Positions 30,106-37,647 of a stretch of DNA of 64,000 nucleotides are shown one piece after another. This DNA comes from Mucilaginibacter sp. OK268 (GTDB taxonomy: Bacteria; Bacteroidota; Bacteroidia; Sphingobacteriales; Sphingobacteriaceae), in the NCBI RefSeq assembly GCF_900103125.1, contig NZ_FNJV01000006.1, forward strand, positions 1-64,000, written 5' to 3'. Both the position numbers and the translations under genes were made by a program. Positions within the stretch are counted from its first letter, which is position 1. Every line of letters starts with the position of its first letter. The notes beneath the pieces are model-generated. The model ran no database searches, was not told the DNA's origin, and was given only the letters and a program-made list of their open reading frames with translations.

Positions 30106-31198
30106 ATGACTAAAGAACAGATTCAGGATTTAAGGGATAGATTAGTTTCCCTGAGGAGGCATCTTTGACATCGACAAGAAGCTTGACCAATTAAAAATAG
30201 AACAGGAAATAACTGTTGGCCCCCATTTCTGGGATCAGCCCAAAGAAGCCGAAAAAGTACTGGCATCCATCAAAACCAAAAAAGTATGGACAGATGAGTT
30301 TCAGAAAGTGTCATCCGTAATTGATGATGCCGGCGTGCTTTTTGAATTTTACCAGGGTGGTGATGCTACCGAAGCAGAAATGCAGGAGCAATATAACACA
30401 GCCATCAAAGTAGTTGAAGAGCTGGAATTCAAAAATATGCTTTCGGCTGAGGAAGATCAGTTTAATGCCGTATTGCAGATTACAGCAGGTGCCGGTGGTA
30501 CCGAAAGCTGCGACTGGGCGGGTATGCTCATGCGTATGTATATTATGTGGGGCGAAAAAAACGGCTACAAAGTTACCGAGCAGGATTACCAGCCAGGTGA
30601 CGTGGCCGGTGTAAAAACCGTAACCCTGCAACTGGAAGGCGACTTTGCTTATGGATATTTAAAAGGGGAGAACGGTGTTCACCGTTTGGTACGGGTATCG
30701 CCGTTTGATGCCAATGCCAAGCGCCATACCTCGTTCGCGTCGGTATATGTTTATCCCCTGGTTGATGATACGATTGAGATCGATATTAACCCTGCCGATA
30801 TTGAGTTTGAAACCTTCCGCTCTGGCGGCGCCGGCGGGCAGAACGTGAACAAGGTGGAAACCGCGGTGCGTTTATATCACAAGCCATCGGGTATTATTAT
30901 CAAAAACCAGGAATCGCGTTCGCAGCTGCAAAATAAGGATAATGCTATCCGCTTGCTCAAATCGCAATTGTATGAAATTGAAATGCGTAAGCGCATGGAG
31001 ATCTCGAATGCTATTGAAGGCAACAAAAAGAAAATTGAGTGGGGCTCACAGATCCGTAACTACGTGCTTCACCCATACAAACTGGTGAAAGACCTGCGTA
31101 CCGATCATGAAACCTCCAATGCCGCCGCGGTATTGGATGGTGAGCTTAACGAATTTTTAAAAGCTTACCTGATGGAATTTGGCGGGCCCAAAAGCTAA
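30106..31198 (+). CDS. prfB: Peptide chain release factor 2, with programmed +1 frameshift
   Basis: A 363-residue factor that ends translation at UGA and UAA. The first 20 codons from the ATG at 30106 run into an in-frame TGA at 30166-30168; reading continues in the +1 frame from GAC at 30167 to the stop at 31198. The site has all classical parts: AGGAGG (30154-30159), a three-base spacer, the slippery CTT (30163-30165) and TGAC. The catalytic GGQ lies in RSGGAGGQNVNKVETAVRL. Low RF2 raises frameshifting and hence RF2 synthesis. Translation from an internal start at 30308 would lose the N-terminal domain and is not credible. Confidence 0.96.
30154..30169 (+). promoter_or_regulatory. RF2 programmed frameshift site
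   Basis: AGGAGG, three spacer bases, CTT, then TGAC. The internal Shine-Dalgarno element at this spacing pushes the ribosome forward at the slow UGA codon, as established for E. coli prfB. Confidence 0.93.
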
Positions 31199-31211
31199 AT
31201 AAATACACGCA

Positions 31212-31238
31212 AGTCATCCCGAATTTATTTCGGGATCC
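31212..31238. repeat. ATCCCGAAT hairpin (family C relative)
   Basis: GTCATCCCGAATTTATTTCG followed by GGGATCCCA forms a short hairpin (ATCCCGAA against TTCGGGAT). It lies just past the prfB stop codon, before the terminator. Confidence 0.7.
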
Positions 31239-31260
31239 CACATGTCTTATTAAAAATTTA

Positions 31261-31292
31261 ACGGTGCTTCAATTATGATAGCACCGTTTTTT
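31261..31292 (+). terminator. Terminator of prfB
   Basis: ACGGTGCT (31261-31268) pairs with AGCACCGT (31280-31287), then a run of T. Confidence 0.85.
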
Positions 31293-31339
31293 GTTTTAAA
31301 CAGAAATTGTAACTTGCTAAACCATTTACAAGTCTTTTT

Positions 31340-32254
31340 ATGAAAAACATTTTATCAGCTTTTATTTTAATGATAGTAACAACGGCGGCATATAGCCAGG
31401 AAAAAGCAATCCCATTATATCCCAAAGGTGTACCCGATTCCAAGCCGACCCCTGCTGCTTATGTTGAGAAAACAAATGAATCTTCCTGGATAGATCACGT
31501 TAGCCAGCCAACACTTACACCCTATTTTTTGTCAAAAGATAAAGCTAATGGAGCGGCAGTAATTGTTATCCCGGGGGGTGGTTATTCTGGTTTGGCTTCG
31601 GGACATGAGGGTATGGCCATTGCGCAGGAGTTTAATAAAATTGGTGTTACCGCTTTTGTTTTAAAATACCGCCTGCCTAGCGACGAGATCATGCAGGATA
31701 AATCCATAGGGCCGCTGCAGGATGCGCAAACTGCCATTATGATCGTCCGCAAACGGGCGGCAGAATGGGGTATTGACCCTAACAAGATCGGTATCATCGG
31801 TTTTTCGGCAGGAGGTCACCTTGCCTCTACAGCCGGTACTCATTTTGATAAACCTGTCATTGAAAATAAAGAGAACATCAGCGTACGTCCCGATTTTATG
31901 ATGCTGATTTACCCGGTGATCACTTTTGGAGCGCAGGCCCATGTGGGTTCGCGCGAAAACCTGATCGGTAAAACACCATCTGCGGCACAGGTTGATCTGT
32001 ATTCCAATGAGAAACAAATTACCGCCAGCACACCACCTACGTTTTTAGTACATGCCGAGGATGATAAAACCGTACCTGTACAAAACAGCCTGCTGTTTTA
32101 TGATGCCCTGCTTAAAAATGGCGTAAAGGCCGAAATGCACCTGTTTCAGGAAGGCGGTCATGGCTTTGGCTTAAACAATTCCAAAAACAAAGGCAAATGG
32201 TTTGATTGGGCTACCAACTGGTTAGATGAGAATGGGTTTTTGAAGGGGAAGTAA
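31340..32254 (+). CDS. Secreted alpha/beta hydrolase, esterase (BD-FAE/acetyl-xylan esterase-like)
   Basis: A 304-residue enzyme with a signal peptide (MKNILSAFILMIVTTAAYSQ). The fold is shown by AAVIVIPGGGYSGLASGHEG (oxyanion HGGG-like loop, about residue 73), nucleophile Ser in GIIGFSAGGHLASTAG (about residue 155), Asp in LVHAEDDKTVPVQNS and His in FQEGGHGFGLNN. All triad members are present. Relatives in Bacteroidota deacetylate plant polysaccharides, which fits a periplasmic carbohydrate esterase, but no polysaccharide locus surrounds it. The next gene starts six bases after its stop. Confidence 0.9.
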   Translation: MKNILSAFILMIVTTAAYSQEKAIPLYPKGVPDSKPTPAAYVEKTNESSWIDHVSQPTLTPYFLSKDKANGAAVIVIPGGGYSGLASGHEGMAIAQEFNKIGVTAFVLKYRLPSDEIMQDKSIGPLQDAQTAIMIVRKRAAEWGIDPNKIGIIGFSAGGHLASTAGTHFDKPVIENKENISVRPDFMMLIYPVITFGAQAHVGSRENLIGKTPSAAQVDLYSNEKQITASTPPTFLVHAEDDKTVPVQNSLLFYDALLKNGVKAEMHLFQEGGHGFGLNNSKNKGKWFDWATNWLDENGFLKGK

Positions 32255-32259
32255 ACAGG

Positions 32260-32664
32260 ATGATAAAATCGATTCCAGAGAATTTTCATGACGGTATTAT
32301 TCAGGACATCTGCATAAGTTTTCACAAGAAGATTACGGCGTTAACCTTAGAAAATTATCTTTTAAAAAACGATAGACCTAACGGCTTAACTATTAAGCGT
32401 AAGCTCAGCTTTTATGGTGTAGTTTTACAGGAGTTTAGTAGTTTTCAGCAAGACAATATTGTATTTGATATAACCGAATCCGAAAGCTTCGATGATTTTT
32501 TGGTCGAACAAAAGTTATACTTAGAACGGATGCGCAATTATTTTAATCCAGGTTTTCTTGAAAGTATCAGGATTGATCAAGATTTAAAATACTATTCCAT
32601 TCACACATCCACAGGAGTTGAGGGATTTGTGATAAGTCGAGGGTATGAAATAGTTAGCTTATAG
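32260..32664 (+). CDS. Hypothetical protein, 134 residues
   Basis: A small soluble protein of unknown function, strand-rich in its first half (KKITALTLENYLLKN, GLTIKRKLSFYGVVLQEF) and with a conserved-looking opening ENFHDGIIQDICISF. The general layout recalls small immunity-like proteins of polymorphic toxin systems, but no toxin is near and I do not claim that family. It begins six bases after the esterase stop and its own 3' end overlaps the GNAT gene on the other strand by 11 bases. It is more AT-rich than the esterase gene. Confidence 0.6.
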   Translation: MIKSIPENFHDGIIQDICISFHKKITALTLENYLLKNDRPNGLTIKRKLSFYGVVLQEFSSFQQDNIVFDITESESFDDFLVEQKLYLERMRNYFNPGFLESIRIDQDLKYYSIHTSTGVEGFVISRGYEIVSL

Positions 32665-33229
32665 CCCCGCCTATAATACGCTGTACCTCATATAGTAAAA
32701 CATACTCCAAACCATCCACATCATCCATCGCTTCGCCAATTTTTATAAAACCTAAACGGCTTACCAACTGCATGGATGGTATATTCTCCGGCGATACTGA
32801 AACAACAAATTTGTTAACGCCAAATTCGGTTTGTGCCCAGGTCATCACCGCGGTTATGGCTTCGGTAGCATAACGGAGCCTTTGGTAACCTTTGAATATC
32901 CGGTAGCCCAATTCAACGGCGTCCCGAACGTAAGCATGAAGGTATTTCGCATCCGGGCGACTGTGAAAACGGATCAGGCCAATCATCACCTGTTCCTCGG
33001 GTAAAATAACAGCCCGGGCCGACCATGGGAAATAGTCAGGGTCATTCTGTAATTGTTGTTGTCCATATTTAAAACTGCTGGTGTGCTCCAGTAGTTCTTT
33101 GGGAATGCTGGCTCCAAGCAATCGCCCGGCGCTTCGTAAATTACCGGCTAAACAAGCATCAACAACATCACTGCTCATGAGGCGAAGTATCAATCGCGGA
33201 GTAATGATATCATCCAATGGGGTATGCAT
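32654..33229 (-). CDS. GNAT-family N-acetyltransferase (RimJ/RimL type)
   Basis: A 191-residue acetyltransferase. TPRLILRLMSSDVVDACLAG at the start is typical of the RimJ/RimL group, MIGLIRFHSRPDAKYLHAYVRD and ELGYRIFKGYQRLRYATEAI provide the acetyl-CoA-binding strand and loop, and FVVSVSPENIPSMQLVSRLGF is the C-terminal signature. The acceptor is unknown. I start it at the ATG at 33229; the longer frame adds only a TTG one codon upstream. It is 21 bases downstream of the SirB1-like gene, so they are probably co-transcribed. Its end overlaps the convergent hypothetical gene. Confidence 0.88.
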   Translation of the reverse strand: MHTPLDDIITPRLILRLMSSDVVDACLAGNLRSAGRLLGASIPKELLEHTSSFKYGQQQLQNDPDYFPWSARAVILPEEQVMIGLIRFHSRPDAKYLHAYVRDAVELGYRIFKGYQRLRYATEAITAVMTWAQTEFGVNKFVVSVSPENIPSMQLVSRLGFIKIGEAMDDVDGLEYVLLYEVQRIIGGAIS

Positions 33230-33250
33230 CAATGAGGGTAGGGGATTTGA

Positions 33251-34108
33251 TTATTCCAAAATCAACAGCAACTCGTTCATCTCATCAACCTTTTCTGCTG
33301 AGCCCAGATTCTCATAGGCGCTGATCAGGTTGCGGATCACCCGGCGAATGATATCGATATTGGAGCAGGGTTCATAAAACTGCTTATCGGCTTTCAGGTT
33401 CAGCTGCTTCAGGAACATATCTACATCTCGACGACCAAATATAAAGCCCTTATTAAAGGCGTTGATGTAAAACAGGATGCCGCTTTCAAATTCGCTTTGC
33501 TGACTTTCGTCCAGGTAAGCTAAAATAAAATGCTGCGGCAGGTTTACACCGTATACCGGTATATCCAGCTTCTGAGCCACTATCGAATAAATGATAGCCA
33601 GCGATATCTGATTCCCCTTTTTGATATCCAGCACCTGGCTCAAATAGCTGTTTTGCGGATCGAGGTGATTAGAGGTATTGCCGCTAAAACCATAAATATT
33701 ATAAAACACATGGTTGATCAGCTTGATCTGCTCCTTTGGACTGGCCTCATGCATCATCTGTATCCAGATGTCGCGTTTGATGCCTTCTATCTGGTTAATG
33801 ATCTTTTGTTCGTCCAGATCGGGGTATTGGTAGCGGTTAATGATGAGGATGCCTTGCAGCAAATCAAACGCCCCGCTTTGGTGCCAGAGTTTCAGGTCGT
33901 TTTTAAGGGTGATGAACTGAATTTCATGAACCAGGTTGGCTATACGCTCTTGTTGTACGGCATCAAAAGCCTGCTCAAAAGCGCTTTCCAGGAAAGCGAT
34001 GGCCTCCACACCGTATGATAACAGCTTGTCATGCACATGCTCATATATCTCACTATCAGGGTCGTCAAGCAAGCGGATCAGGGAATTTACTTCAGTTGGA
34101 TTAATCAT
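33251..34108 (-). CDS. SirB1/transglutaminase-like family protein
   Basis: A 285-residue cytosolic protein with a Transglut_core2 domain (residues about 90-250). The signature INHVFYNIYGFSGNTSNHLDPQNSYLSQVLDIKKGNQISLAIIYSIVAQKLDIPVYGVNLPQHFIL is continuous here, which is the SirB1 hallmark. In SirB1 proteins the transglutaminase Cys is normally lost and the activity is unknown; no active-site Cys is evident in this stretch. A Leu-rich N-terminus (LIRLLDDPDSEIYEHVHDKL) looks like a HEAT-like repeat. Transcribed with the GNAT gene downstream. Confidence 0.88.
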   Translation of the reverse strand: MINPTEVNSLIRLLDDPDSEIYEHVHDKLLSYGVEAIAFLESAFEQAFDAVQQERIANLVHEIQFITLKNDLKLWHQSGAFDLLQGILIINRYQYPDLDEQKIINQIEGIKRDIWIQMMHEASPKEQIKLINHVFYNIYGFSGNTSNHLDPQNSYLSQVLDIKKGNQISLAIIYSIVAQKLDIPVYGVNLPQHFILAYLDESQQSEFESGILFYINAFNKGFIFGRRDVDMFLKQLNLKADKQFYEPCSNIDIIRRVIRNLISAYENLGSAEKVDEMNELLLILE

Positions 34109-34153
34109 ACGCTGTAATGCTAAAATACTAAACCTTTATTTATTTTTACAGCG

Positions 34154-34942
34154 ATGTTAAATTTTAGGTTTGTTAAGGATTACCTGTTGCACCGCATTCG
34201 GGCAAAAAACAGGCACGGCTTACACTCTCCGTTTGTTTATCAGCTGGTTGATTCAGTTATTTACGATCACACCGCCCAAAAAACATACCACGAGATCGAA
34301 AATATCCGCAAAAAATTACTTGTTGACAATCGTGTGATTACCGTGACCGATCTGGGCGCAGGATCACATTTGAATAATAACCGCCAAAAACGAATAGGCG
34401 ACATTGCTGCCAATGCTTTAAAGCAACCCAAGCTGGCCCAACTGCTTTACCGGCTGGCTGCCCGCTTTAAACCTCGCAATATTATTGAACTGGGTACCTG
34501 CCTGGGTATCACCACACTTTACCTGCAGGAGGGTGCCCCCAACGCCCATATTTACACCATGGAAGGTTGCCCGCAAACGGCAGGGGTAGCCAAAGAAACA
34601 TTTGAGCAAGCAGGCTTTAAAGAGATTGAACTGATAACCGGCAACTTTGATGACAACCTGCCGGGCGTTATCCGTAAACTCGATCAGCTCGACTTTGTAT
34701 TTGTGGATGGCAACCATCAAAAAGATGCCACTTTGAAATATTTTGAATGGTGCCTGCCAAAAGTGCATGAAGATACCCTGCTGATATTTGATGATATTTA
34801 CTGGAGCGAAGGTATGAAAGAAGCTTGGGCACAGATCAAAGCTCACCCACAGGTTACCGTAACGGTCGATCTGTTTTGGATCGGCCTGGTATTCTTCAAA
34901 TCAGGCAGGGCCGAGAAAGAGCATTTTAAGATCAAATATTAA
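34154..34942 (+). CDS. Class I SAM-dependent O-methyltransferase-like protein
   Basis: A 262-residue enzyme. LRIRAKNRHGLHSPFVYQLVD at the N-terminus is a lead common in Bacteroidota versions, IIELGTCLGITTLYLQEGAPN is motif I binding S-adenosylmethionine, IYTMEGCPQTAGVAKETFEQAG follows, and LDFVFVDGNHQKDATLKYFEW carries the Asp that in O-methyltransferases coordinates metal. DTLLIFDDIYWSEGMKEAW is the usual next block. Acceptor unknown. The gene starts 45 bases from the divergently transcribed SirB1-like gene. Confidence 0.88.
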   Translation: MLNFRFVKDYLLHRIRAKNRHGLHSPFVYQLVDSVIYDHTAQKTYHEIENIRKKLLVDNRVITVTDLGAGSHLNNNRQKRIGDIAANALKQPKLAQLLYRLAARFKPRNIIELGTCLGITTLYLQEGAPNAHIYTMEGCPQTAGVAKETFEQAGFKEIELITGNFDDNLPGVIRKLDQLDFVFVDGNHQKDATLKYFEWCLPKVHEDTLLIFDDIYWSEGMKEAWAQIKAHPQVTVTVDLFWIGLVFFKSGRAEKEHFKIKY

Positions 34943-34945
34943 TGG

Positions 34946-35046
34946 GAGCAAGGATTTTTAGAGCAAGGAACAAGGACTGGAAGAATAAAGACAGAAGATA
35001 ACAAAAGAAAAATCCTTGCTCTTTGTTCCAAAAATCCTTGCTCCAA
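34946..35046. repeat. Word-based inverted repeat, AGCAAGGA type (family K)
   Basis: The left arm uses GGAGCAAGGATTTTTAGAGC and AACAAGGAC; the right arm uses AATCCTTGCTCTTTGTTCC and AAATCCTTGCTCC. It fills the convergent gap between two stop codons and could fold on either strand. Confidence 0.85.
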
Positions 35047-35050
35047 AAAA

Positions 35051-36184
35051 TTAAAACGCCTGCCCTAATCCCACATAAAATCCGCTTTGCCTGGCTTCGC
35101 CGGCAATTTTTTGGCCAATACCGTAGTCGGCACGTATACTCAGGCCTTTTTCTATGTCGAAAAAGTAGCGGAGACCGCCGCCGTAGTTTGGTTTCAGTTC
35201 GCTAAAGCTGAAGTCTTTGTTAAACACCTCGCCGGTGCCTATAAAACCTACTACGCCAATACGTTCAGTGAGGCGATAACGCAATTCGGTTTGACCAACG
35301 GTAAGGTTACGGTCACGGTAACGGCCATTGTAGTAGCCGCGCATAATTTCGTCATTACCCAGGGTTGGCATCATAAAAAATGGCGACTGACCGCCTATCA
35401 AGCTTTGGTCTTGGATGTCTATCCCCAATACCAGTTTCTTGCTTAGTGAGAAAAACTGGCTGTACTCAATATTAAAAAAGCCCCCTTTGTAATCAAAACC
35501 GGATAAGCCTTTGGTTAACTGCAAGGAAGTGGAGATCAACGCACCACGGGTGGTGTAAGTGTTATTGTTTCGGCTGTCGAAAATAAGGCTTGGCCCTACG
35601 TAAACACTGGTACCACCGCTTCTGAACTGTACCCGAGGGTCGGTATAAAAAATACTGTTGGGTTGCCCATCGCTAAAACTGTAATGATCGCCACCGGCAA
35701 CCAGGCCCACATAAAAATTATCGGCTACCTTTTTTTCTGCGGCAAAATTGAGTTTAAGTCTTTTTTGACCAATACGGTCGGTATTTGCTTTGAGAGTATT
35801 ATTGCCAATGCCATAAAAATCAAATGGAAAGTTGATATAACCGATACCCGCTGTAAAATGATATTTGTTTTGCGGTGTCCAGTAACTGGTGCTCAGGCTT
35901 AGCCTGTTTTGGCCCTTAGTGGTTATGGTGGCATATCCGAAAATGTTGGATACCCGGGTATTCCGGCTTACGGTATCGGTGTAAAAAGAATATAAGCCTG
36001 CGCCGCCTACCTCAAGCCCGGTTTCGGGAGCGGAACTTAGCACTGGTAAAATAACAAAGCTGCTTTTTTTAGTGGTGTCTTTATCAAAATACATTTTCCT
36101 GATAAATTTGGGCAGGAGATGTGTTTGCGAAAATGCAGATGGAACGCTGATAAATATAAAGAGAACGGTAATGACTTTTTTCAT
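35051..36184 (-). CDS. BamA/TamA-type outer-membrane beta-barrel protein
   Basis: A 377-residue outer-membrane protein. The signal peptide MKKVITVLFIFISVPSAFSQ is followed by a short periplasmic part, then a 16-strand-like Omp85 surface-antigen barrel: FVILPVLSSAPETGLEVGGAGLYSFY, GPSLIFDSRNNNTYTTRGAL, GGQSPFFMMPTLGNDEIMRGYYNGRYRDRNL and FDIEKGLSIRADYGIG. It lacks POTRA domains, so it is a short Omp85-family member, a type common in Bacteroidota, of unknown cargo. The start at 36184 is chosen for the signal peptide, with a -7 box at 36198-36205. It ends in an aromatic residue, GQAF, as outer-membrane proteins do. Confidence 0.88.
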   Translation of the reverse strand: MKKVITVLFIFISVPSAFSQTHLLPKFIRKMYFDKDTTKKSSFVILPVLSSAPETGLEVGGAGLYSFYTDTVSRNTRVSNIFGYATITTKGQNRLSLSTSYWTPQNKYHFTAGIGYINFPFDFYGIGNNTLKANTDRIGQKRLKLNFAAEKKVADNFYVGLVAGGDHYSFSDGQPNSIFYTDPRVQFRSGGTSVYVGPSLIFDSRNNNTYTTRGALISTSLQLTKGLSGFDYKGGFFNIEYSQFFSLSKKLVLGIDIQDQSLIGGQSPFFMMPTLGNDEIMRGYYNGRYRDRNLTVGQTELRYRLTERIGVVGFIGTGEVFNKDFSFSELKPNYGGGLRYFFDIEKGLSIRADYGIGQKIAGEARQSGFYVGLGQAF

Positions 36185-36197
36185 ATATAGTGTGCAG

Positions 36198-36205
36198 CAA
36201 ATATA
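36198..36205 (-). promoter_or_regulatory. Putative -7 box for the BamA-type gene
   Basis: TATATTTG on the minus strand fits TAnnTTTG, 13 bases before the ATG at 36184. Confidence 0.5.
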
Positions 36206-36211
36206 GGATTT

Positions 36212-36377
36212 CAAATGTGCAAATGTGCAGGTGTGCAGATGTGCAAATTTTGGATGAATAAATGACCAGAATCTAATTTCATGGAGTAGGAATCATCTGC
36301 ATATTCGCACATCTGCATATCTGCACATCAATTTTCATCTGCACATCTAAAATTTGCATATCTGCACATCTGAAAAA
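36212..36377. repeat. TTGCACATCTG-word inverted repeat, copy G4
   Basis: The left arm is made of AATGTGCAAATGTGCAGGTG words, the right arm of CATCTGCATATCTGCACATC words. It occupies the divergent gap between the barrel-protein gene and the deoxyhypusine-synthase-like gene, and its right end is five bases from the latter's -7 box. Confidence 0.9.
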
Positions 36378-36381
36378 TGTC

Positions 36382-36389
36382 TACTTTTG
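36382..36389 (+). promoter_or_regulatory. Putative -7 box for the deoxyhypusine-synthase-like gene
   Basis: TACTTTTG fits TAnnTTTG, 24 bases before the ATG at 36414, right after repeat G4. Confidence 0.55.
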
Positions 36390-36413
36390 TGCCGAATTTT
36401 TAATAACGATACT

Positions 36414-37394
36414 ATGAGCATCACAAGAGGACCTATTTCGCAGTTTATTGAAAAAAACTATCTGCATTTTAATGCGGCAGCATTAATGGATGCGGCAAAA
36501 GGATATGAAACACACCTTGACGAAGGCGGCAAAATGATGGTTACCCTTGCCGGTGCCATGAGTACCGCCGAACTGGGTATTTCGCTGGCCGAAATGATCC
36601 GTCAGGATAAAATCGCCATTATTTCCTGTACTGGCGCCAACCTGGAAGAGGATATCATGAACCTGGTAGCACACTCACACTATAAAAGAGTGCCTAACTA
36701 TCGTGACCTGAGTCCGCAGGAAGAGTGGGACCTGCTCGAGAACCATTATAACCGTGTTACTGATACCTGTATCCCGGAGGAAGAAGCCTTCCGCCGTTTG
36801 CAAAAACATATACACAAAATATGGAAAGATGCTGATGATAGCGGTGAGCGTTATTTTCCGCATGAATACATGTATAAGATATTATTGAGCGGCGAGTTGG
36901 AGCAGTACTATGAAATAGATCCTAAAAATTCATGGATGCTGGCCGCTGCCGAAAAAAACCTGCCCATTGTTGTACCAGGATGGGAAGACAGTACTATGGG
37001 TAACATCTTTGCGTCGTACATTATCAAAGGTGAGCTAAAAGCATCAACCATGAAGAGCGGTATTGAGTATATGGCATGGCTTGCCGACTGGTATACCAAA
37101 AACTCATCGGGCAAAGGAATAGGATTTTTCCAGATAGGTGGTGGTATTGCCGGCGACTTCCCGATATGTGTAGTACCTATGCTTTATCAGGATATGGAGA
37201 TGCACGACGTTCCGTTCTGGAGCTACTTTTGCCAGATATCAGATTCAACTACCTCGTACGGCTCCTACTCAGGCGCGGTACCCAACGAAAAAATAACCTG
37301 GGGCAAGCTAGATATACATACCCCTAAGTTTATTGTAGAAAGCGATGCAACCATTGTTGCACCATTGATATTTGCCTGGATATTAAAACAATAA
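36414..37394 (+). CDS. Deoxyhypusine synthase-family protein
   Basis: A 326-residue cytosolic NAD-dependent enzyme related to eukaryotic deoxyhypusine synthase, which moves the butylamine part of spermidine to a lysine. Shared features are MVTLAGAMSTAELGISLAEMIR, IAIISCTGANLEEDIMNLV for nucleotide binding, PIVVPGWEDSTMGNIFASY and the end block SGAVPNEKITWGKLDIHTP, in which Lys298 aligns with the human catalytic Lys329. Bacteria have no hypusinated eIF5A, so the acceptor must differ; relatives make homospermidine. The ATG at 36414 matches the -7 box; upstream codons lie in repeat G4. Confidence 0.9.
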   Translation: MSITRGPISQFIEKNYLHFNAAALMDAAKGYETHLDEGGKMMVTLAGAMSTAELGISLAEMIRQDKIAIISCTGANLEEDIMNLVAHSHYKRVPNYRDLSPQEEWDLLENHYNRVTDTCIPEEEAFRRLQKHIHKIWKDADDSGERYFPHEYMYKILLSGELEQYYEIDPKNSWMLAAAEKNLPIVVPGWEDSTMGNIFASYIIKGELKASTMKSGIEYMAWLADWYTKNSSGKGIGFFQIGGGIAGDFPICVVPMLYQDMEMHDVPFWSYFCQISDSTTSYGSYSGAVPNEKITWGKLDIHTPKFIVESDATIVAPLIFAWILKQ

Positions 37395-37410
37395 TTTAAA
37401 TTTCAAATAT

Positions 37411-37489
37411 GCCGGCAATGCAGTTTGGTGTTTAAAAAATTGCATTGCCGGCCAAAAAGCCTCCCTGCGTTGTTTAAAAGGCTTTTTGT
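37411..37489 (+). terminator. Double hairpin terminator after the deoxyhypusine-synthase-like gene
   Basis: The first stem GCCGGCAATGCA (37411-37422) pairs perfectly with 37441-37452. The second stem AAAAAGCC (37454-37461) pairs with GGCTTTTT (37480-37487) and ends in T. Together they separate the gene from the respiratory cluster. Confidence 0.85.
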
Positions 37490-37557
37490 AATTATTTAGA
37501 ACGATTATAAATTATAGGTTACTGTCATTTATGTGTCAGCGATACTGTAATAAATTT

Positions 37558-37565
37558 TACTTTTG
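37558..37565 (+). promoter_or_regulatory. Putative -7 box for the actABCDEF cluster
   Basis: TACTTTTG fits TAnnTTTG. It would give a leader of roughly 75 bases before actA and is the only box between the upstream terminator and the cluster. Confidence 0.6.
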
Positions 37566-37647
37566 TGCCTGAAATAATGAGATGGAGCGTACATCTTTAC
37601 AGCGGTTTCAAACATTAATATAAAATTATTTAGCATAAATACACTTT

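Noticed and set aside
30308..31198. Independent 296-codon prfB starting at 30308
   Set aside because: It omits the N-terminal domain. The upstream frame with a complete frameshift site explains the whole gene.
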